Assembly (NCBI GenBank): GCA_029204225.1
Contig: CM055102.1
Location: 30,932,607 to 30,996,606, forward strand
Reading direction: 5' to 3'
Source of the DNA: Diphasiastrum complanatum
Lineage: Eukaryota > Streptophyta > Lycopodiopsida > Lycopodiales > Lycopodiaceae
Length of the DNA stretch: 64,000 bases
The stretch's first letter is position 1, and each line of letters starts with the position of its first letter. A program made the translations under genes and the position numbers. This document shows positions 34,029-45,419 of the stretch, in pieces. Below the pieces are notes generated by a model. It ran no database searches. It was not told the origin of the DNA and worked only from the letters and a program-made list of their open reading frames with translations.

Positions 34029-34352
34029 TCACTGAATATGTGAAAGCAGCTGCTGGATAGTCTTCTGTTGAGCATCGTGTGTGTCGTCAGACAGTAGAGG
34101 GGTCAAATGGGTCAAATGAGGGAGCTCTTTTGTTGGAGTGGATGGAGGAGACATAGCAGGGATAGGGTTTTGCAAAGGGTTGGACATCATTGTAGACACT
34201 TGAAACTCCGTTGCAACAGGTGTAGGCAGCACTGCAGCTGCAGCAAGAGCAGCAGAAAGTACTGCTGCAACAGAGGGCATCCCTTCATTAGTAGCAACAA
34301 CAACAATAGGTATTTCGGCTGTATCTAGCCCTGTCCCTTTGCATGGAGTCAT
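34029..34352 (-). other. 108-codon minus ORF of unknown nature
   Basis: An ATG-initiated frame rich in Ala, Val, Pro and Thr (ALAAAAVLPTPVATEF, SPPSTPTKELPHLTHL). It could be the start of a retroelement gag belonging with the Gypsy RT fragment downstream on the same strand, but no domain supports this. Confidence 0.25.
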
Positions 34353-34612
34353 CTCTTTCCTTTCTTTTCCCTCAACGCTGATAAGTGGGTGTCAATGTTT
34401 GGAGTTACTCCATTGGTACAACGATTTGTAACAATAGATCAGCCCAGCCACCAGCGATGATGGAACATGATTGGATAGGCAGAACCAGGAGCGATCTGAA
34501 GCAACATGGCAGACTGCACGGTCTTTGCTGATCGGCAATCCAGGGCACGATCTGCAGTAGCGTAGCAGCAGGGCCAACGATTTGCAACATCGCGCAGCTA
34601 GAACACCATCGC

Positions 34613-34613
<1 letters not shown>

Positions 34614-34658
<45 letters not shown>
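34614..34658. repeat. (GA)n microsatellite
   Basis: About 22 perfect GA units, 80 bp before the R3 element. Confidence 0.95.
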
Positions 34659-34661
<3 letters not shown>

Positions 34662-34732
34662 TACATACCATGCCAAGAGAGAAGGATCCCTTGTGAGATC
34701 ATGTGACAATCGCTTAAAAGTATGGCACCTGA

Positions 34733-34737
34733 GGAAC
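34733..34737. repeat. R3 target-site duplication, left copy (GGAAC)
   Basis: GGAAC is repeated at 39156-39160 after the right LTR. Confidence 0.9.
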
Positions 34738-35840
34738 TGTAGCGCAGGCATCCCAAAGGGAGCCGGAAACCACGACTTAGCTTCCCAGCCTTCAACTCTT
34801 GCCATGCCAGATCGGGGGTCCCGATGTGGGTGACTTCCCTCCGAGCAAGCCGCCCGACATACATCAAACTTAACCAACTCGAAGCTTCGTTACAAACGAG
34901 TAACATCCATTCCAAGCAAGCGGTCTGACTTACATCAGACTTAACCAACTGAAAGCTTCGTCACGAGCGCTGGAAGCCAACCTGGCGCCACGCCAGACTG
35001 GACAGCCATAAACAGGTAACATCCACCCAAGCAAGCCATCCAACTCAGCCGACAGGTTAGAGCCCGTTCCCCAAGAGCTTAACCCATTCACGTTCATGCA
35101 AGGAACACTCAGAACCACAAGCCGCGACAGATATGGAAACAACCAGTTCCTGGACCAAATGGTCCCGACAGCATACCGCTGGCGCCACGGACCGAATGGT
35201 CCCGACGGCATACCGCTGGCGTCCCGGGATACGACCCTCAGCTATGTGCCAAGTTAAAAATTTTGAAAGCGGCCTTACAACTGGCGCTTTTACCGAACAC
35301 TGAAACCCAGAAGGTAATCAGAGTCAGTTTGAGGAAAATCCCACTTTATTGATAAATCTGAGAAGGTTACATTTCAAGTGTGTGACCGACCCTAGTCTCC
35401 GGGGCGCTAGCATGCCAAGGCGAGAGCCATGACAACATTCCAGCAAGGGAGGCTGAGACTTGGTTGGAGCTCGCCCTGAGTCGCAACCCGCACTCCCCTA
35501 TAGTATTGGTGTGATGCCAAGCACTCTACCCAAGCTGGTAAAGCACGTTTTTCTCTCTCTAGGATTTTCTCTTTCTAGAAAGTCATTTTCTCTCTCTAGA
35601 TTTTATTGATCCCCAGGCTTCCTTTAATCATGCCTAGATCGTGTGAGGTGATTGCACATCGATCTGAGCTCTCTGGACTCCGCTAGAACCGATCAAAGAT
35701 TTTCAGTCATAGGAACTTGGCGCCGGTTGGATTCTGGTCACAGTGGCGCCAGGAGCGGCGCCGGGAGCAGCAGGAGCGCTGCTGGCGCCGGGGACATAGC
35801 TGGCGCCGAAAGTAAAGCTTGTAAAGGTAGCTTTACAACA
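34738..35840 (-). repeat. R3 3' LTR (1103 bp)
   Basis: TGTAGCGCAGGC...TTTACAACA. Near-identical to 37964-39155. Contains a cluster of GGCGCC palindromes at about 35720-35815. Confidence 0.95.
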
Positions 35841-35855
35841 TCCACCCCTCCTTTA
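35841..35855 (-). other. R3 polypurine tract
   Basis: Minus strand TAAAGGAGGGGTGGA directly before the LTR TG. Confidence 0.85.
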
Positions 35856-36389
35856 TAAAATCTGATGTCCTCATCAGATGTCAGATTAAAGTAAAGGTGT
35901 CTCCCAATTAAAATAACTATACATTTAAGCTACTTGGCACAGTACTCAATTTACTGGCCACTTTTTATTAACATTGAAGCTGGCACACCACAAGTCGGAG
36001 GCTCAGCTCTTTGTACTGAAAAATTACATAACTTGAAAATATATCTTTGTCTGGGAAAAGCGTAGATTTGATATCGCTTTCGTAAAACCCGAGAACCTTA
36101 TTAACTGGTGACAGAGGCCTTTCTTTGAAATGTTCGCCCCTGTCGCTTCTGACTTTCGACTTTGGAACTCCTTTGAGCTCCTGATTTGTCCTTGATGCAC
36201 TTTGTGTTGAGCTCCCTGAGCTTCAGATTTGTTCAGTTCCGCACAGGTATCAAGGCTCCCTGAGCCGAAGGATTTATCGTTTGATTGCCCACTTTATGGT
36301 CCACTTCGTGCCTGGTTGCTTCTGCACCTTGATTTCTCTCCTTGTCCTAGCCTGATCTTGATACTTTTCCATCTTGGCTCTTTAAGGTA

Positions 36390-36785
36390 GGCAAAGGTTG
36401 AGTACTCCGCAATGCACCTCTCACTTAGCTTGAAGTAGCTCTTTGAATCAGCCCAAATGTAACCATTGACGTCGTGGAAAGCCAAAGGGTCGCACCAGTT
36501 TGATCCGCATCCGAACTATCTCTTCGCGTTTGTTTGAAGCACCATGTCCGTCGCGCAAAACTTGACTTTCACAATTCCATCACTGGTCAGTTGCCTCACA
36601 GTCAAAACAAGAAGTGTACATCGAGCTTGGCTTCAAGTAGCTCTCTTTGAATCAGACACATGCACCCAGAGTTTGCACTAATCCGATCTCAACGCGAACT
36701 GTCCCTTAGCGTCCGTTCGAAATACCAAGTCTCTCATGCAAGACTCAACTTTCACAGTTCCTTCATTGATCAGCTGCCTTACACG
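36390..36785. repeat. R3 interior, diverged tandem duplication
   Basis: 36395-36600 and 36625-36785 share TTGAAGTAGCTCTTTGAATC-like, CAARACTYRACTTTCACART and CAGYTGCCT words in the same order with many changes, an older duplication of roughly 230 bp. Confidence 0.6.
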
Positions 36786-37176
36786 TAACACAAGCCAGCG
36801 TACTCATATGTTTCCTCATCATTGCTGGTCCAGAGAAAGCCTATAACAAACTTTCCTTTCCACAACAAAAACTTGTCAACTTATTAGGTCCAAAGTTCGC
36901 CAGTCTCCTCGTGTGAGTATGGCTAGGTCACCTTGAATTTGCCCCCATTTTGATCAACTTTCATTCAAAATTTGCCCCAAGAGAGAGGTGTGTGTGATAG
37001 TTCCCCTCCACTTATAAAATCAGCTGATCGGACTTAGAGTAGAGTTCTTCGGACAAAAAGCCTTTCCAACACTTTGCTTCCCATCTGCTAGGATTATGGC
37101 TCGATCCAACTTGTTGCCAATCTCTGAAGAGGATCCTAGTCTTTTCCCCTTTGAGGAAAAACCCAACTGATACTGG

Positions 37177-37602
37177 ATATTACCCATGCTCAGTGAGTTT
37201 CAGTTCCGAAGGTGGCCGTCCCAAAATGAAGACCAACTGCTATAGAAGATCTCCCCTGAAACTGCCCTTTCCAACTTTTGACTTCCTGCTTGCGTCTGGT
37301 GGGCGTTGTCGCAAATGAAACTAACCCAAGAAACAGGCTAGCCATCCATCCTTTGCAAACATTGAGTCGTTTCGTTGTCGTTCACGTGCGAGTACTTGAA
37401 CTGCAAATCCGCCGCACAGATTCTGGATATCGCCCATGCTTAGTGAGTTTCAGTTCCGAAGGTGGCCGTCCCAAAATGAAGACCAACTGCTCCATAGAAA
37501 ATCTCCCCTGAAATGGCCCTTTCCAACTTTTGACTTCCTGCTTGCGTCTGGTGGGCGTTGTCGCAAATGAAACTAACCCAAGAAACAGGCTAGCCATCCG
37601 TG
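37177..37602. repeat. R3 interior, recent tandem duplication
   Basis: 37177-37352 and 37425-37602 are almost identical (CAGTGAGTTTCAGTTCCGAA through AACAGGCTAGCCATCC), a period of about 248 bp with about 70 bp of different sequence between. Confidence 0.9.
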
Positions 37603-37949
37603 CTTTACACCCGAATTCGAGCAGCATCTCTGTATCAATGGTTAACCCGTACAGTTCGAATATGTCGCCCCGCACCCCACAAGGTACAGACCGTGCTTTC
37701 ACCTCCCTAGGCAGCACTTTGCCTCATCCGTCCTACATGCAGACAGCGCCAGGCCCAAACCGCGAGAACTGACCGTGCTTACACCTCAAGGGCAGCACCT
37801 TGACTCATCAAGTCCCCCGTTCTGCCGACCACCCCGACCGTGGACGCACCCGTGCTTACACTGTGGGCAGCACCTTGCACAACAGTTGTCTTGATGAACC
37901 CCAAACCGTGGCCATTTCCGTGAGATCCGCATAGCTGACCGGCCAGTCG

Positions 37950-37961
37950 GCTCTGATACCA
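37950..37961 (-). other. R3 primer binding site
   Basis: Minus strand TGGTATCAGAGC, two bases before the LTR end. Confidence 0.9.
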
Positions 37962-37963
37962 CA

Positions 37964-39155
37964 TGTAGTGCAGGCATCCCAAAGGGAGCTGGAAACCACG
38001 ACTTAGCTTCCCAGCCTTCAACTCTTGCCATCCAAACCCACTTGACATACAAGCAGCAACGATCAGACTTAACCAACTTGAAGTTCCGAAAACCAACATT
38101 GAGATCCAACCTGGCGCCATGCCAAATCGGGGGTCCCGATGTGGGTGACTTCCCTTCGAGCAAGCCGCCCGACATACATCAAACTTAACCAACTCAAAGC
38201 TTCGTTACAAACGAGTAACATCCATTCCAAGCAAGCGGTCTGACTTACATCAGACTTAACCAACTGAAAGCTTCGTCACGAGCGCTGGAAGCCAACCTGG
38301 CGCCACGCCAGACTGGACAGCCATAAACAGGTAACATCCACCCAAGCAAGCCATCCAACTCAGCCGACAGGTTAGAGCCCGTTCCCTAAGAGCTTAACCC
38401 ATTCACGTTCATGCAAGGAACACTCAGAACCACAAGCCGCGACAGATATGGAAACAACCAGTTCCTGGACCAAATGGTCCCGACAGCATACCGCTGGCGC
38501 CACGGACCGAATGGTCCCGACGGCATACCGCTGGCGTCCCGGGATACGACCCTCAGCTATGTGCCAAGTTAAAAATTTTGAAAGCGGCCTTACAACTGGC
38601 GCTTTTACCGAACACTGAAACCCAGAAGGTAATCAGAGTCAGTTTGAGGAAAATCCCACTTTATTGATAAATCTGAGAAGGTTACATTTCAAGTGTGTGA
38701 CCGACCCTAGTCTCCGGGGCGCTAGCATGCCAAGGCGAGAGCCATGACAACATTCCAGCAAGGGAGGCTGAGACTTGGTTGGAGCTCGCCCTGAGTCGCA
38801 ACCCGCACTCCCCTATAGTATTGGTGTGATGCCAAGCACTCTACCCAAGCTGGTAAAGCACGTTTTTCTCTCTCTAGGATTTTCTCTTTCTAGAAAGTCA
38901 TTTTCTCTCTCTAGATTTTATTGATCCCCAGGCTTCCTTTAATCATGCCTAGATCGTGTGAGGTGATTGCACATCGATCTGAGCTCTCTGGACTCCGCTA
39001 GAACCGATCAAAGATTTTCAGCCATAGGAACTTGGCGCCGACTGGATTCTGGTCACAGTGGCGCCGGGAGCGGCGCCGGGAGCAGCAGGAGTGCTGCTGG
39101 CGCCGGGGACATAGCTGGCGCCGAAAGTAAAGCTTGTAAAGGTAGCTTTACAACA
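37964..39155 (-). repeat. R3 5' LTR (1192 bp)
   Basis: TGTAGTGCAGGC...TTTACAACA. Carries about 90 bp (38027-38116) that the other LTR lacks; this stretch repeats LTR words such as CAGACTTAACCAACTTGAAG, so the indel arose by local duplication or deletion. Confidence 0.95.
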
Positions 39156-39213
39156 GGAACTAAGAGGTGGACATGTAAGTGGACTGCACAGGTGGCCCCA
39201 ATAGCATAAAGGC

Positions 39214-39305
39214 AAACCTATTGATGATACTTGCAGGTGCATCTACAAAATCGTAGGTTTTATGCAGGCACCAAACTCATTGATGATACTTGCAGGTGCA
39301 TCTAC
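39214..39305. repeat. short direct repeat after R3
   Basis: TTGATGATACTTGCAGGTGC plus ATCTACAA occurs at about 39219 and 39273. Confidence 0.8.
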
Positions 39306-40413
39306 AACTACCTTGGAGGCTAGTCCTTCAACCATAGATTAGTGATCGTAATCGTTGAGAGCTCTAAAGTTTTAAATCCTAAATTGTTGTAACTTGTAAG
39401 TTGTTGCTAGATGCTAAACAGTAAATATGTGCATTGATGATTGTGTCATAATTCATTGCATGTAGTACGTACTTCGACATTACTACAGTCTACTATCATC
39501 CACTGTCGTAGAATCTAGATTGTAACTATTAATTTGTGGCCATTGGCAATTTGCAACAGTTCCAGCGAACTCTTTCACAAGGTCTGACTTTGACTTTGAC
39601 TCAAACCTATGCGGTGGGACAGCCATCACGAGGCTCTTCTCATGCCTAGAGCCGTACACAGCTTAGGGTAGGGATGTGTATGGGGCATCCTTCCAGCAAA
39701 GTAACAAGGAGATAGCCAATGTGTTTGAATATAAATAACTTAGAAAAGTTAACTTCCCGATGACAAAGAAATAATCATGTTATCAACTTAGCCACTTTTT
39801 TCCTTCCTAGAATACGTATACATGGTCATAGGCGTAATCACCTGGAATATCATTCATTGATCATATCAAACCTCAATAGGTTACAATTATACATATGATT
39901 GTTCTTCTCAGGTAGAAACTTACTTGTCAGTCCTCTTTGCCCTAGATATCGTTGCTACCTTAAAGAAGAGGAGTCTTATTTAGTTTGTTAATGAATTTAT
40001 TGCTCTTCTTGTTGTAAGTTTTTGTCTTTGGGGAAGTGGGGCGGAGTGAATTTCATAAGACCAAGAATAATCTTTCTAGAGATAAAATGCCTATTTATAG
40101 GTGAGTTGTCCATAACCCCTCCTTGATTATCATAATGAAGAATGGAGGAGGTGCACATATAGATATAAATCAATGTGTAGTATCATGTCCAATACTAGTT
40201 GATTCTGGCATTCATAATACAAGTTTAATATCATGTAATGTAGAACTTATAGATTCTCCAATACATCAACATAACTTCATATGAACACAATACGTGGGCT
40301 AACTTGATGTATAATTGAAATTGATATTTTCACATCTAAGAAAATTCAAGCTCATATGGCCTTTTCAATTTCAATTTTCCAATAATCTGTTTGAAACATG
40401 TTCTTAATTCTAG

Positions 40414-40478
40414 TGAATGGAGCACATCGGGTAGTAGCAGAGCTCGCACAACTCTTGGATGTGCAGGACTTGTACACA
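40414..40478 (+). CDS. host gene exon 2
   Basis: Acceptor ATTCTAG and donor ACA|GTAAGTA. Phase 1 entry completes codon 48 (G|TG, Val), then NGAHRVVAELAQLLDVQDLY with Thr last, an amphipathic helix, leaving phase 0. Phase fits exon 1 on the left and exon 3 on the right. The length, 65 bp, is typical of a small internal exon. Intron 1 before it is 7.7 kb, intron 2 after it is 2.3 kb. Confidence 0.7.
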
Positions 40479-40726
40479 GTAAGTATAATCTCTTGCCCTA
40501 TAGTCAACTAGCATCTTCATTGTCAACATTCATCTAAGCAGGCATGATTGTATGCATAGTTACATACAAAACATAACTTGTCAATGTATTTTTGTGATAT
40601 GATGGATTTATTTTAAATTCCAACCATGTACATAGTATGTTACTTTTACATGGGCTAGCTCGAATTTTTCATCAAGAGAATATTTTCCAAGCAAGCTTGG
40701 TGGGCTTGTTAATTTTATGATCATTG

Positions 40727-40937
40727 CTTAGAAGCCCGTTCCGACCCAAATGGGTTGGAACGTTCCGTTCCGAAGGTTCCGTACGTTCCGGAACGTTCCT
40801 AGTTGGAACGAAATATTTTAATTTAGAAAAAAAAATGCATTTTATATGATTAAATCCTTTGTAAAGAAAACGTATTTTTTTTTTCAAGGGCATCGTTCCG
40901 GAATGGAACGCGTTCCGTTCCGGAACGGGCAACTAAG
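40727..40937. mobile_element. 211-bp hAT-type MITE in intron 2
   Basis: Flanked by the 8-bp duplication GATCATTG (40719-40726 and 40938-40945). Termini CTTAGAAGCCCGTTCCG and, reversed, CTTAGTTGCCCGTTCCG match at 15 of 17 positions. Both ends are dense in GGAACG/CGTTCC words that form nested palindromes, with an AT-rich middle. No coding capacity. 8-bp duplications and short TIRs are hAT hallmarks. Confidence 0.9.
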
Positions 40938-41194
40938 GATCATTGTATTCTATGTCAACCCTTGATAATGTTTATTGTTTTGGAGTGATATTGAATCATT
41001 TTCTACTCATGCACCTCTTTAATTTGGTATTGAATGCTAGTGGTTTTAGTTCAATCACTCTCAAGAATTATTATCTTTGTCATTTTTTCGTTATTCTTCA
41101 GCTTTTGCATATTGTTTAAGTGTTAATTTGTTTCTAATTGTAATGGTTTTTCTTAACTTAGTGATTTAGGTCATCATAATCATTATTTAGTTTT

Positions 41195-41460
41195 TTCACG
41201 AGCTATGTGCCACATATGCCAAAATATGCATTTTGCAACTATAGGCCAAATGCCAAACTTGGACTATTGGTTGACACCCAAATTTTGGCCCCTCCACATC
41301 TGAATAATGTTTCTAGAAGGAGCTTGAAATTTGACTATTGATGGAGGAATCGGACTTGGTTCACATTGATTGTATCGTGATGACCTAACATGAGCCTCAA
41401 CAAGCATAAATAAGAGATGTTTCTCATTCCTAAATATTCTCTTAAAATAAGTTTTACTTT
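41195..41460 (+). repeat. LTR fragment related to 47515-47860
   Basis: CGAGCTATGTGCCACATATGC through CTCATTCCTAAATA parallels 47515-47840 with many changes and indels. It is a remnant of a Copia LTR, whose 3' LTR copy is seen at 47383. Nothing recognised in 41460-42820. Confidence 0.7.
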
Positions 41461-42827
41461 GCTAGCTTGAATCTTTTCTCATTCTAATGGTCTTCATGAT
41501 TGGTTCGAAGTAACGGAAACTGAGAATGCAATCTTTGTAGAAGCATGCAAATTATAATGTGATGCATTTTGTGAATGTGATTTCTCACCTCTCTTGGGCA
41601 TTGAGAACGTGAGTCAAAATCAGATGATGTATAAAATAGTCTGTGCTATGCATGATGGGGTTCAATTTAAAACACATTGGACCGCAGCAAAGTTAAAGAT
41701 TGTGTTTCTCATTTCACAAAGTTACTTTGGCTAGTGACAAGCAAAGGCCTGTTTTTTGGGCATGAAGAGGTTCATTCAGATTACTCGATAATAATATCTT
41801 AGATAAGGGAAAATTTTAGCACACAACACTTATGAACAAAAAATAATTGTGTAGCAATTATCGCAGACCTATAATTTTCTCTGGAAAACAAATGACATTT
41901 ATGGAGAGTAGAATCTCTGAATTTTGCTGGAATGATGACACTTCAAAGTGCACGTTTAACTTTTTTACTTTGCTAGACCAAAGAACAGGATCACAGAATG
42001 CCAGGAATTCTATGGAAAACTGTTCACACATGCTGGTAGATTTTTTTAAAAGTAATCTTGGAGCTTTACAAGTGGAATGCAGAAGAAAATCTAGATCGTG
42101 TACCTCGTTGTTTGTCAGACTTTTCATGTGCATCTACTGGATATCTGCTTCTTTTGTGTACTTGATAAATCTTTTGCAAAAACTGAAGATAACATTCTAA
42201 AAATGGTAAGAAAGGATAAAGTGGTTCTGCTTGAAATATCTTCATGATAATATGGTGACATGTGGAGAAAGGGTTTAGGCATCTGGATTTATCATTCCAG
42301 TTCTAGCACTATTTCAGTGCTTTTGAACTGAACTGAACTTTTAGCTGTATAGAACTCATCTCTAGCTGCTTGAATCTATGGCTATAATATACAGACCTTG
42401 TGAGTTGAAACATACAACTATTCCGTAAAGTCAGCACCTAGACTGTAAATCTCTGTCTATGGTATATGAGGAGTGTCTGTGATCTGTTTCTCTACCAAAT
42501 TGCTGAGATTTTGCTTCAGTATTGTGATGGGTTAACGCCTACTGAAGAAAAGGGTTAGATAAAATGGACTTGAGTGGGTTTATGTAACATCTAGCTGATT
42601 TGATTAGTTGATCTCTCATTCTTCTATTAGGATGACAATAACAGGAAGAGATTTCAATCTATCAATCAAACTGCACATTTCTGTGTATGTGCATGTGCAA
42701 AATGACACCAAAGAGGCGTGTTGTGGATACCTCTGATGGATTGATTGCATAAAGTAATTGCCCATTCTTACGTAAGAGGTTTATAATTTATACATACCAC
42801 TGCAAATGCTGTTGTATGCATGCACAG

Positions 42828-42919
42828 ATTGAGGCTAGAGAGGAAGACTGCAAATTTCCCTCTCATCAAGCTACAGAAGAAAATGCAGCAAGTCTGTGCA
42901 TGCCATCCATGTCTGACAG
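42828..42919 (+). CDS. host gene exon 3
   Basis: Acceptor ATGCACAG and donor GACAG|GTATGG. 30 codons and two bases: IEAREEDCKFPSHQATEENA then ASLCMPSMSD, with Arg 100 split across the intron. An acidic, probably flexible segment. Its phase (0 in, 2 out) joins exon 2 to exon 4 without a stop, giving SMSDRFMGIKAAM across the junction. Confidence 0.75.
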
Positions 42920-43150
42920 GTATGGTAGTAGTAAGTTTGTCAAATTATTGGTAGGAAGAAATTTCCTGGTTAGATTGCAGTATGGAACCTGACTAGATGA
43001 TATTTATCTGCGAAGATGTTAAAGCTTCTGGATGTTTATTTTTGCAAATTTCTTTGAAAGTCTGATCTAAAAACTATCTAAATTGGATTTCCTTGCAAAT
43101 TGTCTGTGCCTTAGTTGCTTAACTTTCTAAAACTTTCAGTATATTGTCAG

Positions 43151-43765
43151 GTTCATGGGCATAAAAGCAGCTATGCTTACAAACTCGAGCTCTGCAGGTG
43201 CACTGGGAAAAAGAGCAGGCTTTACTGTTTCTCTTCTTGAAGAAATTGATGGGGGCAAGACTTCTGGCTGCTCAAAAATATCAAAAATGTTGCCTGATCC
43301 TGCTTTTCTGGCCTCAAAGTTACTGAACTTATTAAATTTTGGTGAAGCAACAAAGGAGTTACAATCTGAGAAAGAGACTCCCAAATATGAGCTTCTGTTG
43401 CTGCATGTTCTTGCTCAAGAAAGGAGGAGATCAGCCAACATGACCTCAAGTCTTCAAACAGAATCAAAGCAAGTTATATCCTTCAATGAAAATCTTACAG
43501 TCCAGCTCCCCACATCGATTGAAGTTGCTGATTGGCTTGACCTACTGCTTGCCAATGTCAAGCATCTGGCAACACCTGGGTCAAGTGCTGCCAAACATTG
43601 TTACCTAGTTTTGGTACTAGGGTATGGAACGGCAGGATGTCAAGACAATCTCTCAGAGCAATTTCCATTGCTGGAGGGCACCAAGGGACTTTCTCCTGAG
43701 CTCCTTCAACTACGTCCGAGGCAAAGTTACTCAATGAAAGGAGGGCAACTTGTAAATGGTATTCG
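43151..43765 (+). CDS. host gene exon 4: central domain
   Basis: Acceptor ATTGTCAG at 43150, donor ATTCG|GTGAGA. 615 bp, residues 100-305. RFMGIKAAMLTNSSSAGALG and KRAGFTVSLLEE match the order of the iPGM core (KYGLKAAVIAG....ARLAGM.V). YELLLLHVLAQERRRSAN stands where the enzyme has YDLVFVHVEAPDEAGHDG, without its Asp and His ligands. LVLVLGYGTAG replaces the DHSTP metal site, and RPRQSYSMKGGQ precedes the exon end. So the fold seems kept but the phosphoglycerate mutase metal centre is gone. The frame is fully open. Cryptic acceptor TTTCAG at 43139 would give a stop, which supports 43151. Confidence 0.8.
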
Positions 43766-44029
43766 GTGAGAACAAACTTTGAATCTGTTTGCCCTTGTAT
43801 TTTTGGATATTTGAAGGCCAAATGCTGATTTATCACATCCGAATGTTGATTGGGATTGCATGTTTCGCATCGGCCTTCAAGAGCGAGTAGTGTACTCTCT
43901 TTGTGAATCACGTTTTTTCATATTCTCTTCTTTTTTTGTATAAATTGTACGTGTGTATTTTGTTTGAAAGGAAAGAGAATTTTTTCGTGTAAGGAATATA
44001 GGTAATGGAAATGTAAAAATGAAGTATCT

Positions 44030-44345
44030 TCAATAGGTTACTGTTCCAGAACGCAATCCAGAAGTTCCGGAAGATCCCATTAGGGTTTCCCAGAACGTGC
44101 ACTAAATTTTTTCTTTTTTAATCTTTTCCAAAAAGCCATGATTTATTTTGTTTTTTTTTTTTGTTTTCCTATAGTGTAAAATTTTTTAGGCAGTCTATAC
44201 AAAAAATTTCTACTAGTAATTAGGTGTTTCTTTTAAGTACGAAGTGTTTAATTTAATTTTTCTCAATTTTTTTAAATCTTAAAATAGCGTTCCGAACAGC
44301 AGAGCAAGCGTTCTGAAACGTGGATGTAGGGAACGCATTGTGCTG
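44030..44345. repeat. possible decayed MITE with GTTCC/GAACGC ends
   Basis: Both ends carry CCAGAACGC, GTTCCGG and GTTCTGAAACG words in opposite orientation around an AT-rich core, like the MITE at 40727 and the hAT ends at 59459 and 62735. No clear 8-bp duplication found. Confidence 0.35.
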
Positions 44346-44599
44346 CATCTATGCTTTTAGGCATAATATAAGCTTTTTTGTGACCCTTGGATCTTTGCCA
44401 TGTGTCACATTGTGACTACATCTTGTGATAGGGCTATGGTTATCTATAAGATCCCTACTTCTGTTGTATTTCGTCATTCAATTGTTTCCACTTGCCATAG
44501 TATTGTTCTTCTTGCTTCTTCTTGCCTCCTTGTTGTGCGTTCACCATTGTTGTTCATGCTCACTTCTTACTTTGCATTCTAACATTCCATTTGACTGTA

Positions 44600-45370
44600 A
44601 TCCAAGTGCGGCTAGGGCAGATTTGCTTACTGGTACTCCTACCCAAGCTCGCATGGATAGTATGGAGAAGACCATGGCAGAGATGCGAATGATGTTGGAA
44701 TCTGTGACGGTGAGTAATTATGTGTCGTCATCTCTGTAGCCCCAACCATATCCATCACAATTCTTATCTTCCCTTGCATGACCTTCTATCCAACACCTTA
44801 TCTAGCCTACTTGTTTTTCTAGCAAAATGGAAGGAATATTTTGATTTCCAGCAGGCCCCAACCAATGAGGGTTGGCGAGTTCAAAAGGTGGCTTACCATT
44901 TTACTAATGTTGTTGATAGGTGGTTGTGTAAGTTATTGAAGTCCAATCAATGCTCGACCACCTGAGTCCTCTTATTACCTCTATACAAATAAAGAAGATG
45001 GACTTGCAGTTTTCTTGTTGTGTTATGTGAATGTTGATTCCAATTTTGATAGTAATCAAATAATTCCTTTCAACAATAATCTACAAGCAACTTCATCTAT
45101 ATTTGCATCTTCTTTGTCAATTGCATTTGCATTATAACAAAGGTGTGACCCAACAAGTGACTTGGAGAAGTGCATTTGTGCTAAGCTAAAACATATGTTA
45201 GTCAATGACATGCTAGAGGGGTTCCTGCCTAGAAGGAATGTTGAGCATTATATTGCGCTCGTTTCAGGGGCAAATGCACTATGTAGACCTCGCTACAATG
45301 AGTATAGCTTGATTGATGGAAGCCCCATCACCATATTGTGCTTGTTTAGCTCTTGCATGCTTTGTTAATT
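44600..45370 (+). pseudogene. Gypsy gag and RT-start fragments
   Basis: Plus strand: ARMDSMEKTMAEMRMMLESV is a typical coiled start of a Gypsy gag. LAKWKEYFDFQQAPTNEGWR and VQKVAYHFTNVVDRWLCKLL fit the Retrotrans_gag domain. After a gap, FLPRRNVEHYIALVSGANAL with RPRYNEYSL is the beginning of Gypsy RT. Protease and the rest of pol are deleted. Confidence 0.75.
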
Positions 45371-45419
45371 TAGATGGTTGTACCTCTCATATGACCTATC
45401 CTCTTACAAAGCTATCTGA

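Larger units (their letters stand above)
34738..39155 (-). mobile_element. R3: complete, young, non-coding LTR retrotransposon
   Basis: Two LTRs (34738-35840 and 37964-39155), identical 5-bp flanks GGAAC, a minus-strand primer site at 37950-37961 and a polypurine tract at 35841-35855. Apart from one indel of about 90 bp, the LTRs differ at only a handful of positions, so insertion was recent. The 2.1-kb interior has no gag or pol motif on either strand, only two sets of internal duplications. This fits a LARD- or TRIM-like non-autonomous element mobilised in trans. It sits in intron 1 of the host gene, opposite to transcription. Confidence 0.95.
32758..40413 (+). other. host gene intron 1 (7.7 kb)
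   Basis: GT at 32758, AG at 40412-40413. It contains a Gypsy RT fragment, a GA microsatellite and the complete R3 element. Stretches 32820-33550 and 39310-40400 show no gene or clear repeat. Confidence 0.7.

Noticed and set aside
34392-34948. Minus ORFs of 116-161 codons across the GA microsatellite
   Set aside because: The open frame comes from the Ser-Leu microsatellite run and crosses the R3 LTR boundary; no domain.
34738-39155. Reading the 1.1-kb direct repeats as a segmental duplication
   Set aside because: TG/CA ends, 5-bp identical flanks, primer site and polypurine tract show they are LTRs of one element.
41847-42200. Plus ORF of 117 codons in intron 2
   Set aside because: No motif, AT-rich, overlapped by an equally long minus ORF; sits between phase-matched exons 2 and 3.
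43139-43150. Acceptor TTTCAG at 43139 for exon 4
   Set aside because: In the phase set by exon 3 it runs into TAA within eight codons; the acceptor at 43150 gives SDRFMGIKAAM.
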